Source: Dugong dugon (taxonomy: Eukaryota; Chordata; Mammalia; Sirenia; Dugongidae). From it: DNA of 64,000 nucleotides. This document shows, one piece after another, positions 10,606 through 23,201 of this stretch. Under the pieces are notes generated by a model. It saw nothing but the letters and a program-made list of their open reading frames with translations. It did not search any database and had not been told where the DNA came from. Both the position numbers and the translations under genes were made by a program. The DNA is taken from positions 118,849,234-118,913,233 of the forward strand of contig CM057462.1 in assembly GCA_030035585.1 (NCBI GenBank), in the 5' to 3' direction. How positions within the stretch are numbered: the stretch's first letter is position 1; each line of letters opens with the position of its first letter.

Positions 10606-11583
10606 AGGAAACCAATTGTGGAAGGTATCTACTTATGTCTGAGGATATCTGACCAGATGAGCTGTGGGAGGACATCATACATAAGAAAGCAAAAGGTCAT
10701 TAAAAAGACAGGAAAGAAAGCAAAGAACAAAATGGATGTCAGAAGAGACTCTGAAACTTGCTCTTGAACGTAGAGGAGCTAAAGAAAATGGAAGAAATAT
10801 GGAGTAAAAGAGCTGAACAGAAGATTTCAAAGGGTGGCTCGAGGAAAAAAAGTAAAGTATTATAATGAAATGTGCAAAGACTTGGAGTTAGAAAACCAAA
10901 AGGAAGAACGTGATTGGTACAATTGTCCCCACCTGTCCATGGTTTTGCTTTCTGCAGTTTCAGCTACCTGTGGTCAAACGCAGCCCGAAATACAGTTAAC
11001 AATAAGATATTTTGAGAGAAGAGACCACATTCACTTAACGTTTATTATATTGTTATAACGGTTCTATTTTACTACTAGTTATTGTCGTTAACCTATTACG
11101 GTGCCTAATTCATAAATTAAACTTTATTATCGGTATGTATGCATAGAAAAAAAAACATAGCATATATAGGATTTAGTACTACCCACGGTTTCAGGCATCC
11201 ACTGGGGGTCTTGAAGTGTATACCCTACAGATAACGGGGGATTACTGTATTTCTGGACTGCCAGAAAAATGAACAAATCTGTCTTAGAAGAAGTACAGAC
11301 AGAATGTTCCTTAGAAGCAAGGATGGCTAGACTTCATCTCATGTATTTTGGATATGTTATCAGGAGGGAACAGTCCCTGGAGAAGGACATCATGCTTAGT
11401 AAAGTATAGGGTCAGCAAAAAAGAGGAAGACCCCCAATAAGATGGACTGACACAGTGGCTGCAACAATGGGCTCAAACATAGCAATGACTGTGAGGATGG
11501 TGCAGGGCCAGGCAGTGTTTCATTCTGTTGTACAAAGGGTTGCTATGAGTTTGAACTGACTCAACAGCACCTAAAAACAACAC
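10605..11583 (+). mobile_element. RTE-clade LINE 3' part, internally deleted
   Basis: Two blocks of an RTE-type protein can be read on the plus strand. The first, up to 10918, contains 'KYYNEMCKDLE', as found between endonuclease and reverse transcriptase in RTE/BovB proteins. The second, 11251-11583, reads 'ARMARLHLMYFGYVIRREQ' and 'KRGRPPIRWTDTVAA', the conserved RTE C-terminus, with stops. It ends in 'cctaaaaacaaca', the RTE 3' end. The reverse transcriptase core between the blocks is absent, and a Tigger-like element sits at the join. Confidence 0.75.
10919..11250 (-). mobile_element. Tigger/MER44-type DNA transposon
   Basis: Read on the minus strand from 11250 it begins 'cagtaatcccccgttatctg' and goes on 'cttcaagacccccagtggat' and 'ggtagtactaaatcctata', close to the MER44/Tigger ends I remember. 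TA flanks both sides. It carries no transposase and interrupts the RTE block. Confidence 0.75.
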
Positions 11584-11629
11584 TGTATTTCCTAAGCTGA
11601 AAGAACTGAAGAAAAAATTCAAGCCTTGA

Positions 11630-14600
11630 GTTGCAATATGGAAGGATTCTACTGTCTCTAGGGTATACACCTAGGAGTGGGATTGCTGGATCACAGGGTA
11701 GTTCTATATCTACTTTTTTGAGAAAGCGTCATATCGCTTTCCATAGTAGTTATACCATTTTACGGTCCTACCAGCAATGGATACGGGTTTCAATCTCCCC
11801 ACATCCTCGCCAACATGTGTTATCTGTTTTATCACTGTCATTTTAGCCAGGGTAAAATGGTATCTCATTGTAGTTTTGATTTGCATCTAATGGTTAGTGT
11901 TCGTGAACATCTTTTCATGTTTGTTGGCTGCTTGGATATCCTCTTTGGTGAAGGTTCTGTTTGTTCATGTCTTTGACCATTTTGTTTGGGTTTTTTTTTT
12001 TTTTTTGTCTTTTTGTTGCTGAATTGTTTAAGTTTTCTATAAATTTTAGAGATTGGACCCTTATTGGGTAAGTTGTTTCCGAACATTTTTCCCCAGTCTG
12101 TAGATTACCTATTACTCTTTTAATTAAGTCTTTTTATAAGCATAGGTTTTAAATTTTTATATAGTCCCATTTATCTATTTTGCCTTCTTCTGTTCGTGCA
12201 TTTGCTGCTGTTCGTTATCCTATTTTTACAAAAGATTAGGTCCCATAGTTTTCTCCCAGGAATTTCATGGTTTTAGGTTTAACATTTAGGCCTTTAATCT
12301 ATTTTGAGTTAGTTTTTGTGTACGATGTGAGGTATGGGTCCTGTCGCATTTTTCTGCAGGTGGATATCCAGTTTTGCCAGCACTATTTATTAAAGAGACT
12401 GTTTCTGCCTCACTGAATGGACTTTGACCACTTGTCAAAAATCAGTTGTTCATAGATGGCTGGGTATAATTCTGAGTTCTCAGTTATATTCCAGTGGTCT
12501 ATGTATCTACTGTCGAATCAGTATCAGGCTGTTTTGATTACAGTGGCTACATAGTATGTTTTAATACTGGGGAGTGTGAGGCCTTCCGCTTTGTTCTTTT
12601 TCTTCAGTATTGCTTTGACTATTGGGGGGTTTCTTTCCTTTCCATATAAAGTTGGTCATTAGTTTTCCCATTTCAGTAAAGACTGTTGTTGGGATTTGTA
12701 TTGGGATCACACTGTATGTGTAGATCTCTTTGGACAGAATTGACATTTTCACTATAGTAAGTCTTCCAATCCATGAGCACAGGCTGTCTTTCCATTTTTG
12801 TAAGTCTCTTAGCCTCCTGTAGTAGTGTTTTATAATTCTCATTGTGTAAGTGTTCTACGTCCCTAGTTAAGTTAATTACTAGGTATTTTATTGAGGTGGG
12901 GGCTATTATAAATGGTATTGTTTTCTTGATTTATTTTTCAGAATACTCTTTGTTAGTGTAGAGGAACCCAATTGGTTTTTGTGTGTTGATCTTGTACCCT
13001 GCAGTGTTGCTAAATTCTTCTATTAATTCCAGCAGTTTTCCTGCAGAATCTTTAGGGTCTTCAATGTATAGGATCATGTTCCTCCACAAACAGATAGTTT
13101 TACTTTTTCCTTTCTGATCTGGATACCTTTTATTTTTCTTTCTTGTCTTTTTGCTCTAGCTAGGACTTCCAGTACAATGCTGAGTAAGAGTGGTGATAAT
13201 GGGCATCCTTGTCTCATTCCTGTTCTCAAAGGGAAGGCTCTTAGCCTTTCTCCATTGAGTATAACGTTAGCTGTTGTTTTTGCATTTACGACCTTGATTA
13301 CGTAGAGAAATTTGTCTTCTATTATTATTTTGCTAAGGGTTTTTATCAAGAAAGGGTGTTGAATTTTATTAAATGCCTTTTCTGCTTCCATCCATATGAT
13401 CATACAGTTCTTTTCCTTTGTTTTATTTATGATGTGGATTACACTGATTGATCTTCTAATGCTGAAATATCCTTGTAATCTTCGTTTGAATCCCATTTGA
13501 TCATGGTATATGAGTTTTTTGATATGCTGCTGAAGTCTGTTGGCAAGAACTTTCTTGAAGTTTTTTGCATCTATGTTCATAAGTGATGCTGGCAATTTTC
13601 TTTTTCTCCCTCCCTCCCTCTTCTTCTTCTTCTTCTTTTTTTTAATGTTTTTGTCTGGTTTAGGTATCAGGGTCATGCTGGCTTCACAGAAAGAGTTCAG
13701 TAGTGTTCCTTCCTCTTCTATGTTTCCAAAGAGACTGAGTAGGATTGATGTCAACTTTCCTTTGAAATGTTTGGTAGAATTCTCCAGTGTAGCCATCTGG
13801 CCCTGGGCCTTTCTGTTTCTGTTTTTGTGAGTTTTTTGATGACATCCTCAATCTCTTCTTTTGTACTGAATCTGTTTAAATTTTCTACCTCTGTTTGTGT
13901 TAGTTTGAGTAGGTAGTGTGTTTCTAAGAATTTGTCCATTTCATCTAAGCTTTCAAATCAGTTGGAGCACAATTTTTCAGAGCAATCTGTTATGATCTTC
14001 TTTATCTCTGTTGGATCAATTGTAATATCACAAATTTCATTTCTTAATCTGGTTACATGACCCTTTTGGTTTTTCTCTTTTGTCAATCTAGCCAGTGGTT
14101 GGTCTATTTTATTGACCCTTTGAAAGAACCAGCTTCTGTTTTTGTTAATTCTTTCTATTATTTTTCTATTTTGTTTATTTCTGGCCTGATCTTTATTATT
14201 TCCTTTCTTCTGGCTTCTTTTGCTCTTCCTTTTCTATTTTCCCAAGCTGTATAAATTAATGATTTTGAACTTTTTTTAAATGTATGCATTTATTGCTATG
14301 AATTTCCCTCTGAGCACTGCTTTTGCTGTATCCCAAAGGTACTGATATGTTGTATTTTCATTTTCATTTGATTCTAGGAATTTTTCAACTTCACTTTTGA
14401 TTTCTTCTATGACCCAATTATTTATTTTTTTTGTAGTATATTATTTAGGTTCCATGTATTTATTTACCTTCACTTTTTCTGTTCATTTCTAGCTTCACAC
14501 CATTATGGTCAGAGAAGATGCTTTGTATGATTTCAATCTTTTTAAATATGTTGAGATTTGTTTTCTGTTCTAGCATATGGTCTTTTCTGAAAAATGATCC

Positions 14601-15185
14601 ATGCACACTGAAGAAGAATGTGTATTCTTCTGATGCTGGGTGGAGTGTTCCCATAATGTCCATTAGGTTCAATCAGCTTATGGTATTAAGTTCTCAGTGT
14701 CCTTAGTGATCTTCTTTTTCGATGTTCTGTCTATAACTGAAAGCGGTGTGTTGAAGTCCCCTATTATCATTGTAGAGTTGTCTATTTCTCCTTTCATTTT
14801 AGTCAGTATTTGTTTCTTGTATTTTGAAGTATTACTGTTAGGTGCATATATAATCATCATGTCTTCTTGCTGGATTGACCTTTTATTATTATGCAATGTC
14901 TTTCTTTATGTCTTGTAATAGACTTTAACTTAATGTCTATTTTATCTGATCTCAGTATGGCCAACTCTGTTCTTTTTTGCTTACTGGTTGTATGGAATAT
15001 TTTTCTCCATCTTTTCATTTTCAGTCTGTCTGTGTCCTATGTCCAATGTGTGTTTCTTGTAGACAGCAAAACGATGGATCATAGTTTTTTTTTTTTTTTT
15101 TTAATGCATTCTGCCACTCTCGGCCTTTCGTATGGGGCATTTAGACCATTTACATTTAAGGTTATTACTGAAAATTAAGTGTCTA
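11630..15185 (-). pseudogene. L1-A ORF2 (endonuclease/reverse transcriptase), dead
   Basis: Read on the minus strand from the right: the endonuclease start with 'NVNGLNAP' near 15140-15160; a stretch with 'IIGDFNTPLSVIDR' (14678-14896, the GDFN endonuclease motif); then '[19 protein letters not shown]' and '[20 protein letters not shown]' (13074-13796, reverse transcriptase core); then the C-terminal part out to 11630. The frame is lost right where the YADD/FADD catalytic box should stand (about 13074-13100), and many other shifts are visible. An intact protein would nick DNA and copy L1 RNA at the target. This copy cannot make it. Confidence 0.85.
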
Positions 15186-15530
15186 CCTCACTAATTTTGC
15201 TATTTGCTTTTAAAATGTTTTGTATCTTCTTTGCTTTTTATTCTGATTTTTCTGTTTTGTTTGTATTTGGCTTTTTTCTTGTGATGAGCCTTTTTGCTTT
15301 CATCCTACTTTTTTCCCAAATGTTTTTTCTCCATGATTTCTCAGCGGTTACCACATAGATTACTTTACACAACTTAAAACTGCAACAATGTTTAACATAT
15401 GAACAACAGTTAACATACAACCTTAACATAATTAATCTATTCCTGATAAGCTCCTCCCTCCCCCATTTCTGTTGGTGTGTCTCCATTAACATCAATATAC
15501 AACTTATATGCAGTAAGTTTACTTTGTACT
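15186..15530 (-). mobile_element. L1-A inter-ORF spacer
   Basis: AT-rich stretch between the start of ORF2 and the inserted RTE copy. Its text parallels the ORF1-ORF2 spacers of the two other L1s at 21660-22100 and 62640-63100. Confidence 0.6.
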
Positions 15531-15532
15531 TC

Positions 15533-15789
15533 TTGTTGTTGTCGTTAGGTGCCATTGAGTTGTTTCCGACTCATAAAGACCCTGTGTACAACAAAACAAA
15601 ACATTGCCTGGTACTATGCCATCCTCACAATCACTGCTATGTTTGAGTCCACTGTTGTAGCTACTGTGTCACTCTATCTCGTTGAGGGTCTCCCTCTCTT
15701 TTGCTGACCCTCTACTTTACCAAGCATGACGTCCTTCTCCGGGGACTGGTCCCTCCTGACAACATGTCCAAAGTATGTGAGATGAAGTA
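15533..15789 (-). mobile_element. RTE LINE 3' end (left half of a split copy)
   Basis: Begins with 'tgttgttgtcgttaggtgcc', the reverse complement of the RTE 3' end, and reads on the minus strand into the conserved C-terminal region also seen at 11313-11583. The copy breaks at about 15789 and resumes at 24446. The bases around both breaks are near repeats ('catcttcacttct' / 'catcctcacttct'), as expected for a target-site duplication. Confidence 0.85.
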
Positions 15790-16265
15790 TCATCATCTTC
15801 ACTTCTTTTTATTTTTAATAATAGTAAGGATGTATTCATTCATTCACTCATTTATTTATTTTTTTTTAGCAAAGCCAAGATGCATTTTGAAACACGAATG
15901 ATTTTCGCCTAATTGACTTATTTTATTTTGTTGTTGTTGAGAATATAAACAGCAAAATATATACCAACTCAGTGACATTGATTACATTCTTCGTCCTCTA
16001 ACTGACTTTTTATAAACTTGTTGGGAATAGTGTATTTCTCAACAAGACTGTTTTAAGCCTGGGGATGGCCCAGGGGGTGGATGTGGCCCTCTGTAGGAGG
16101 TGCTGCCTGGGAGTTAACTTATGCAATACTGTTAAATCCTGGAATGTTTGGGATGAAAACCTCAGCAGAGGGACCCACCTTCACCCTATTCAGATGACTA
16201 ACTGGAACGACCCTGTGCTCCGGAACACAATGGAACAAAAGAATTTTACAGATGTAACCACCCCT
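15790..16265. other. Unassigned insert beside L1-B
   Basis: Up to about 16020 this looks like an old minus-strand L1 3' end ('cagtgacattgattacattc'). Beyond that I recognise nothing. It lies between the left RTE half and the L1-B 3' UTR and holds no gene. Confidence 0.3.
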
Positions 16266-16428
16266 GGGAGCCCTAGTGGCACAGTGGTTAAGAGCTTGGT
16301 TGCTAACCAAAAGGTCAGCGGTTTGAATCCACCAGCCATTCCTTGGAAACCCTATGGGGCAGTTCTACTATGTCCTATAGGGTCACTATGAGTCAGAATC
16401 GACTTGATGGCAACAGGTTTTTTTTTTT
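16266..16428 (+). mobile_element. AfroSINE-like SINE
   Basis: 'gggagccctagtggcacagt', 'gttgctaaccaaaaggtcag', 'tatagggtcactatgagtca' and a T-rich tail: complete. Confidence 0.95.
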
Positions 16429-16790
16429 GGTAACCCACCCTGAGAGGCCAATTCCAAGCTATCCTTGTCACGGCCTCCCTTTTGCAAATTACCTTTTGGA
16501 TCTAGGCTTCCATCTTTAAGGAGGGGTGTGGTACATGCTCCAGTTTACCTACCAGGAACACAGTGAGAAAGCGGTCAGTCCTTTGAGCCCTTGAGAGACT
16601 ATCTCCTGTGTGCGAAGGGTGTCTAAAGTCACTGATGATTTTCTGCTCCCAGAACTGTCTTACAGTATGGTGAGTTGGGCTCACTCAGACTGATTTTATG
16701 GAAGGAAACCTACCCCATGCTACCTGAGGCAGGTGGCCAGCCAGTGTGGTAGAAGGTGGTTCAGACAATTAGCATTTCACTTTTTTTAAA
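16429..16790. other. Unassigned sequence, no gene
   Basis: I recognise nothing. The short open frames on the minus strand are without domains. An LTR fragment is possible but I cannot show it. Confidence 0.3.
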
Positions 16791-16839
16791 ACTCCTTATT
16801 CTTTCACTATTATCAAGACAAATATACAGTGGTAATGTC

Positions 16840-17906
16840 TTCACATATTTTTCCTATCTCCTATTCTTTTTTATGGATGTAGTTTAAATGAAGTTTACAT
16901 TTCAAGTTAGTTTCCCATACAAAAATTTATACACACATTGTTATGTGACCCTAATTGCTCTCACCATACTGTGACAGCACACTCCTCCTTTCCACCCGAT
17001 TCCCCATGTCCATTCAACAAGCTCCTACTCCTCTCTGCCTTCCCATCTCACCTCCAGACACAAGCTGACGTTTAGTCTCTTGTAACTACTTGAGCTAAGC
17101 GGCACACTCCTCACGAGTAATACTTTATATCCCACAGTCCAGTCCAATCCCTGCCTAAAGAGTTGGCTTCGGGAACTGTCTCAGTTCTGGGCTGATAGAG
17201 AATCTGGGGCCATGCTTTCTGAGGTTCCTCCGGTCTCAGTCAGACCATAAAGTCTGGTCTTTTTACTAGAATTTAAGTTCTGCACCCCACCTTTCAGCTG
17301 CTCCATCAGGGACTCTCTGCTGTGTTCCCTGCCAGGGCAGTCATAGGTGGTAGCCGGGCACAATCTAGTTCTTCTGATTTCAGGCTGATGAAGTCTCTGG
17401 TTTATGCGGCCCTTTCTGTCTCTTGGACTACTACTTTCCTTGTGTCTTTGGTGGTCTTCATACTCCTTTGCTCCAGGTCGTTGGGACGAATTGATACATC
17501 TTAGATGGCCACTTGCAAGCTTTTAAGACCCCAGACGCCACTCACCAAAGAAGGATGCAGAACATTTTCTTAATAAGCTTTGCTATTATACTAATTGACC
17601 TAGATGTCTCCTAAAAGCATGGTCTTCAGACCCCTGCCCCTACTACTCTGTCCCTCAAAGTGTTTGACTGTATTCAGGAAACTTCTTAACTTTGCTTTAG
17701 TCCAGTTGTGCTGACTTCCCCTGTAGTGTGTGCTATCCTTCCCTTCACCTAAGACAATTCTTATGTACTATCTAGTTAGTAAATAACCCTCACCCTCCCT
17801 CCCCACCCTAACCATCAAAGAATGTTTTCTTCTGTATTTAAACCTTTTCTTGAGTTCTTATAGTAGTGGTCTTATACAATATTTGTCCTTCTCTGACTGA
17901 CTAAAT
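16840..17906 (-). mobile_element. L1-B 3' UTR
   Basis: Same 3' UTR family as at 9840 and 57640; the block 'cttttaagaccccagacgcc' is near 17520. It ends at the ORF2 stop. Confidence 0.8.
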
Positions 17907-20900
17907 TCACTCAACATAATGACCTCCAGATTCTTCCATGTTATGTTTCATGGCTTCATTGTTGTTCTTTATCATTGCATAGTATTCCACTGTGTGGATA
18001 TACCATAATTTGTTTATCCATTCGTATGCTGATGGGCATCTAGGTTGTTTCCATCTTTTTGCTTTTGTAAACAGTGCTGCAATGAACATGGGTGTGCACG
18101 TATCTATTCAAGTGATGGCTCTTATTTCTCTAGGATATATTCCAAGGAGCAGGATAGCTGGATCACATGGTACTTTTATTTCTAGCTTTTTAAGGAAACG
18201 CCAAATCAATTTCCACAGTGGCTGTACCATTTTACATTCCCTCCAGCAGCGTATAAGTGTTCCAGTCTCTCCACAACCTCTCCAGCATTTATTATTTTGT
18301 GTTTTTTGGATTAATGCTAGCCTTGTTGGGGTAAGATGACATCTCATGGTAGTTTTGATCTGCATGTCTCTAATGGCTAATGATCGTGAGCATTTCTTCA
18401 CGTGTCTGTTAGCCACCTGAACATCTTCTTTGGTGAAGTGCCTGTTCATATCCTTTGCCAATTTTTTAAATTGGGTTATTTGTCTTTTTATTGTTGAGGT
18501 TTTGTAGAATCGTGTAGGTTTTAGAGGTTAGATGCTGATCAGATTTGTCGTAGCCAAAATTTTTTTCCCAGTCTGGAGGTTGTCTTTTTACTCTTTTGGT
18601 GAAGTTTTTGATGAGCCTAAGTGTTTGATTTTTAGGAGCTCCCATTTATCTAGTCTCTCTTCTGGTGCTTGTGCATTGTTACTTATGGTTCGTATTCTGT
18701 TTAAGCCATGTATCAGGGCTCCTAGTGTTGTCCCTATTTTTTCTTCCATGATCTTTATCGTTTTCAATTTTATATTTAAGTCTTTTATCCACTTTAAGTT
18801 AGTTTTTGTGCATGGTGTGACGTATGAGTCTTGTTTCAGTTTTCTGCAGATGGATATCCAGTTATGCCAGCACCATCTGTTAAAGAGATTGTCTCTTCCC
18901 CAATTAATGGACTTTGGGCCTTTATCAAATATCAGCTGCTCATAGGTGGATGAATTTATGTCTGGATTCTTAAGGCTGTTCCGTTGGTCAATGTATCTGT
19001 TGTTGTACCAGTACCAGGTTGTTTTCACTACCATAGCAGTACAATAGATTCTAAAATGAGGTAGTGTGAGGCCTTGCACTTTGTCCTTCTTGAGTACTGC
19101 TTTACTTATTCGAGGCCTCTTCCCTTTCCATATGAAGTTGGTGATTTGTTTCTCCATCTCATTAAAAAATGCCGGTGGAATTTGGATCAGGATTGCATTG
19201 TATCGGTAGATCGCTTTGGATAGAACTGACATTTTCACAATGTTGAGTCTACCTATCCATTAGCAAGGTATGTTTTCCCACTTATGCAGGTCTCTCTTGG
19301 CTTCCTGCAGTAGTGTCTTGTAGTTGTCATTGTATAGATCTTTTACGTCTCTGGTTAGATTTATTCCTAAGTATTTTATCTTCTTGGGGGCTACTGTAAA
19401 TGGTATTGATTTGGTGATTTCCTCTTCTAGGTTCTCTTTGTTGGTGTAAAGGAATCCAAATGATTTTTGTATGTTTATCTTGTATCCTGAAACTTTGCTG
19501 AAATCTTCTATTAGTTCCAGTAGTTTTCTTGTGGGTTCTTTGGGGATTTCTGTGTATAAAATCATATCATCTGCAAACAGAGATACTTTGACTTCTTCTC
19601 TACCAATTTGGATGCCCTTTTTTTCTTTTTCTAGCCTAATGGCTCTGGCTAGGACCTCTAGCACAATGCTGAATAAGAGTGGTGATAAAGGGCATCCTTG
19701 TTTTGTTCCCATTCTCAAGGGGGAATGCTTTCAAACTCTCTCCATTTAGGATGATGTTGGCTGTTGGCTTTGTATAAATGCCCTTAATTATACTGAGGAA
19801 TTTCCCTTCTATTCCTATTTTGTTGAGAGTTTTTATCATGAGTGGGTGTTGGAATTTGTCAAATGCCTTTTCTGCATCGATTGATAAGATCATGTGGTTC
19901 TTGTCTTTTGTTTTATTTATATGATGGATTACACAGATTGTTTTTCTAATGTTGAACCATGCCTGCATACCTGGTATAAATCCTACTTGATCACGGTTAA
20001 TTATTTTTATATTATTTTTATATTATATTACATGTTGCTGAATTCTACTGGCTAGAATTTTGGTGAGGATTTTTACGTCTACGTTCATGAGGGATATTGG
20101 GCTGTAATCTTCTTTTTTTTGTGGTGTCTTTACCTGGTTTTGCTACCAGGGTTATGCTGGCTTCATAGAATGAGTTTGGGAATATTCCATCCTTTTCTCT
20201 GCTCTGAAATACCTTTAGTAGTAATGGTGTAAACTCTTCTCTGAAAGTGTGGTAGAATTCTCCAGTGAAGCCATCCAGGAAAGGGCTTTTTCTTGTTGGG
20301 AGTTTTTAAATTACCTTTTCAATCTCTTCTTTTGTTATGGGTTTATTTAGTTCTACCTCTGTGTTAGTTTAGGTAGGTAGTGAGTTTCTAGGAATTTGTC
20401 CATTTCCTCTAGGTTTTCAAATCTGTTAGAGTAAAATTTTTCATAGTATTCTCTTATGATTCTTTTCATTTCAGTTGGGTCTATTGTGATATCACCTGTC
20501 TCATTTCTTATATGGGTCATTTGCTTCCTCCTGTGTTTTTCTTTTGTCAGTTTGGCCAATGGTTTATCAATTTTGTTGATCTTTCCAAAGAACCAGCTTT
20601 TGGTCATGTTAAGTCTTTCAATTGTTTTCCTATTCTCTGTTTCATTTAATTCTGCTCTAATTCTCACTTCCTTTCTTCTGGCGCCTGAGGGCTTCTTTTG
20701 CTGCTCTCTTTCTACTTGTTCCAGTTGTAGGGTTAATGTTTTGATTATGGCCCTTTCTTCTTTTTGGATGTGTGCATTCATTGTTATAAATTGACTTCTA
20801 AGCACTGCTTTTGTTGTGTCCCAAACATTCTGGTAGGATGATTCTATGAACTTCTTTATTCCATCCTTAATTTCTTCTATAACCCAGTAGTTTTTGAGCA

Positions 20901-21658
20901 AGGTATTGTTCAGTTTCCATGGGTTTGATTTTTCTTCCTTGCTTTTTCTGTTGTTAATTTCTACTTTTATGGCTTTATGGTCAGAAAAGATGTTTTGTAG
21001 TATTTCGATGCTTTGGATTTTGTTAAGGCTTGCCTTATGGCCTAACATTTGGTCTATTCTGGAGAATGTTCCACGTGCGTTGGAAAAGAAACTATACTCA
21101 GCTACTCTTGGGAAGAGTGCTCGGTGTATGTCTATGAGATCAAGTTGGTTGATTGTAGCATTTCGCTCTTCCGTGTTTTCGCTGAGCTTCTTTCTGGATG
21201 TTCTGTCCTTCACCAAAATTGGTGTGTTGAAGTCTCCTATTACTATTGTGGAGCTGTCTATCTCTCTTTTCAGTGCTGTTAGAGTTTATGTATTTTGGAG
21301 CCCTGTTGTTGGGTGCGTAAAAATTTATTATAGTTATGTCCTCCTGGTGTATTAACCCTTTAATTATTACATACTGTTCTTCCTTATCCTTAGTGGTAGA
21401 TTTACTTTAAAGTCTATTTTGTACTGCCACATTAGTACTGCCACTCCTGCTCTTTTTTGAGTGTTGTTTGCTTGACATAGTTTTTTCCCTCCATTGAGTT
21501 TTAGTTTGTGTCTTTAGTCTAAGGTGTGTCTCTTGTAGGCAGCATACAGACGGATAGTGTTTTTCTATCCAATCTGCCACTCTCTGTGTCTTTATTGGTG
21601 CATTTAGTCCATTTACATTCAGCATAATTATTGACAGGTCTGAGTTTAGTGCTGTCAT
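17907..21658 (-). pseudogene. L1-B ORF2, whole length but frameshifted
   Basis: The start ATG at 21658 leads into 'NVNGLNAPIKTQRVADWIEK' (endonuclease N-terminus) and 'CCLQETHLR'. The 20353-21216 segment covers the rest of the endonuclease and the linker ('RGTFSRIDQMLGHKASL', 'INKIDKPLAKLTKEK'). Next come '[17 protein letters not shown]' in a shifted frame at 19636-19968, and '[19 protein letters not shown]' followed by an intact catalytic FADD box (19260-19718). After that come '[16 protein letters not shown]' and the cysteine-containing C-terminus ('[15 protein letters not shown]', near 18270). The span is 3,752 bp, normal for L1. I see at least five frame breaks, so it is inactive, but the key reverse transcriptase residues survive. 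Confidence 0.88.
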
Positions 21659-22119
21659 TTTGATGTCTTTTTTTGTATGTTGTTCACAGTTTCTTTGTTC
21701 TGCTTAATTTTCTGTGCTGAGTCGTTTTTATGTATTTTCTTTTCATCTTTTTCATTGTTGTTGATTTTGTGTTTGATGAGTCTTTATATTTTTCTAGTTT
21801 TTTTATTTTGACTTGTAGGATTGTTAGTTTCCTTTGTGGTTACCTTAATATTTACCCCTATTTTTCTAAGTTTATACCAGTCTTTTATTACTTTATATCA
21901 CCTTGACTTCCTCACCATATGAAAAATCTACGTCTACATTTTTTAAGTCCCTCTTTTTTGTTTTAATGTTGTCATCCTTTACATAATGACATCTGTTTCC
22001 CTGTTTTCAGTGTTTTAGCTTTGATTTACTTTAGTGACTTCCCTATCTGGGTTGATATCTGGTTGCTCTGTCCAGTGTTCTAGTCTTGGGTTGTTATCTA
22101 ATATTATTGATTTTCTAAT

Positions 22120-23201
22120 CGGAGGACTCCTTTTAGTGTTTCTTGTAATTTTGGTTCAGTTTTTGCAAATTCCCTAAACTTCCATTTATCTGGAAATGTC
22201 CTAATTTTGCCAACATATTTTAGAGACAGTTTTGCTGGATATATAATTCTTTGCTGTCAGTTTTTTTCCTTCAAGGCTTTGTATATGTCATCCCTTTGCC
22301 TTCTTGCCTGCATGGTTTCTGCTGAGTAGACAGAGCTTATTCTTACTGACTCTCCTTTGTAGATGACTTTTCGTTTATCCCTAGTTGCTCTTAAAATTCT
22401 CTTTATCTTTGGTTCTGGCAAGTTTGATTATAATATGTCTTGGTGACTTTCTTTCCGGATCTACCTTATGTCGGGTTCAATAAGCATCTTCGATAGATAT
22501 CTTGTCATCTTTCACAACATTCGGGAAGTTTTCTGCCAACAAATCTTCAACAATTCTCTCTGTATTTTCTGTTATTCCCTTCTGTTTTGGTACTCCAACT
22601 ACTCGTAGTTTATTCCTTTTGATAGAGTCCCACAGAATTTTCAAGGTTTTTAAAGATCTTTTTATGTGATTTTTCCTCAAATAAATTGGTGTCAAATGCT
22701 TTATCTTCAATCTCACTAATTCTAACTTCCGTTGCCTCAGTTCTGCTCCTATGACTTTCTATTTTTGAGTTGTCTAATTCTGAAATTTTATTGTTAATCT
22801 TCTGGATTTCTGATTGCTGTCTCTCTATGGATTCTTGCTGCCTATTAAATTTGTCATTATGCCCTTCTCTAATCTTTTTTAATTTCCTCTATTAGGTGTT
22901 CTGCATTTTGCTCAATTTCTTTCCTAATTTCTTGAAGAGTTCTGTATATTAATCTTTTATATTCTGCCTCCGGTAATTCCAAGAAATTTTCCTCCTCTGG
23001 AAAATTTCTAGATTCTTTATTTTGGGAGCTTGCTGAAGCCATCATGGATTGCCTCTTTATGTGATTTGATATTGATTGTTGTCTCTGAGCTGTCAATAAG
23101 TTATTATATTTATTTAATGTTTGCTTACTGTGTCCTAGCTTATTGTTAGTTTTGATATGCCCAAATATGCCGCTTGTATGAGCTAGTTTGATTATTAGCA
23201 C
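22120..23201 (-). pseudogene. L1-B ORF1 (RNA-binding protein), broken
   Basis: From 23201 leftwards there is an N-terminal part with acidic, helical sequence ('EEENFLELPEAEYKRLIY', 'IRKEIEQNAEHLIEEIKKD'), as in L1 ORF1 before the coiled coil. The RRM start follows at 22477-22716 ('LRVVGVPKQKGITENTERIV', 'ENFPNVVKDD'). The protein would coat L1 RNA as a trimer. Stops and shifts separate the pieces, and the exact end is uncertain. Confidence 0.75.

Noticed and set aside
14057..15178. Series of hydrophobic plus-strand ORFs that look like membrane proteins
   Set aside because: They are antisense to L1 ORF2, whose A-rich sense strand gives T-rich, hydrophobic codons in reverse. The same occurs at 20456-21355 and 61463-62405.
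16065..16391. 108-codon plus-strand ORF
   Set aside because: Its second half is SINE sequence and the first half has no recognisable domain. A chance frame is the simplest reading.
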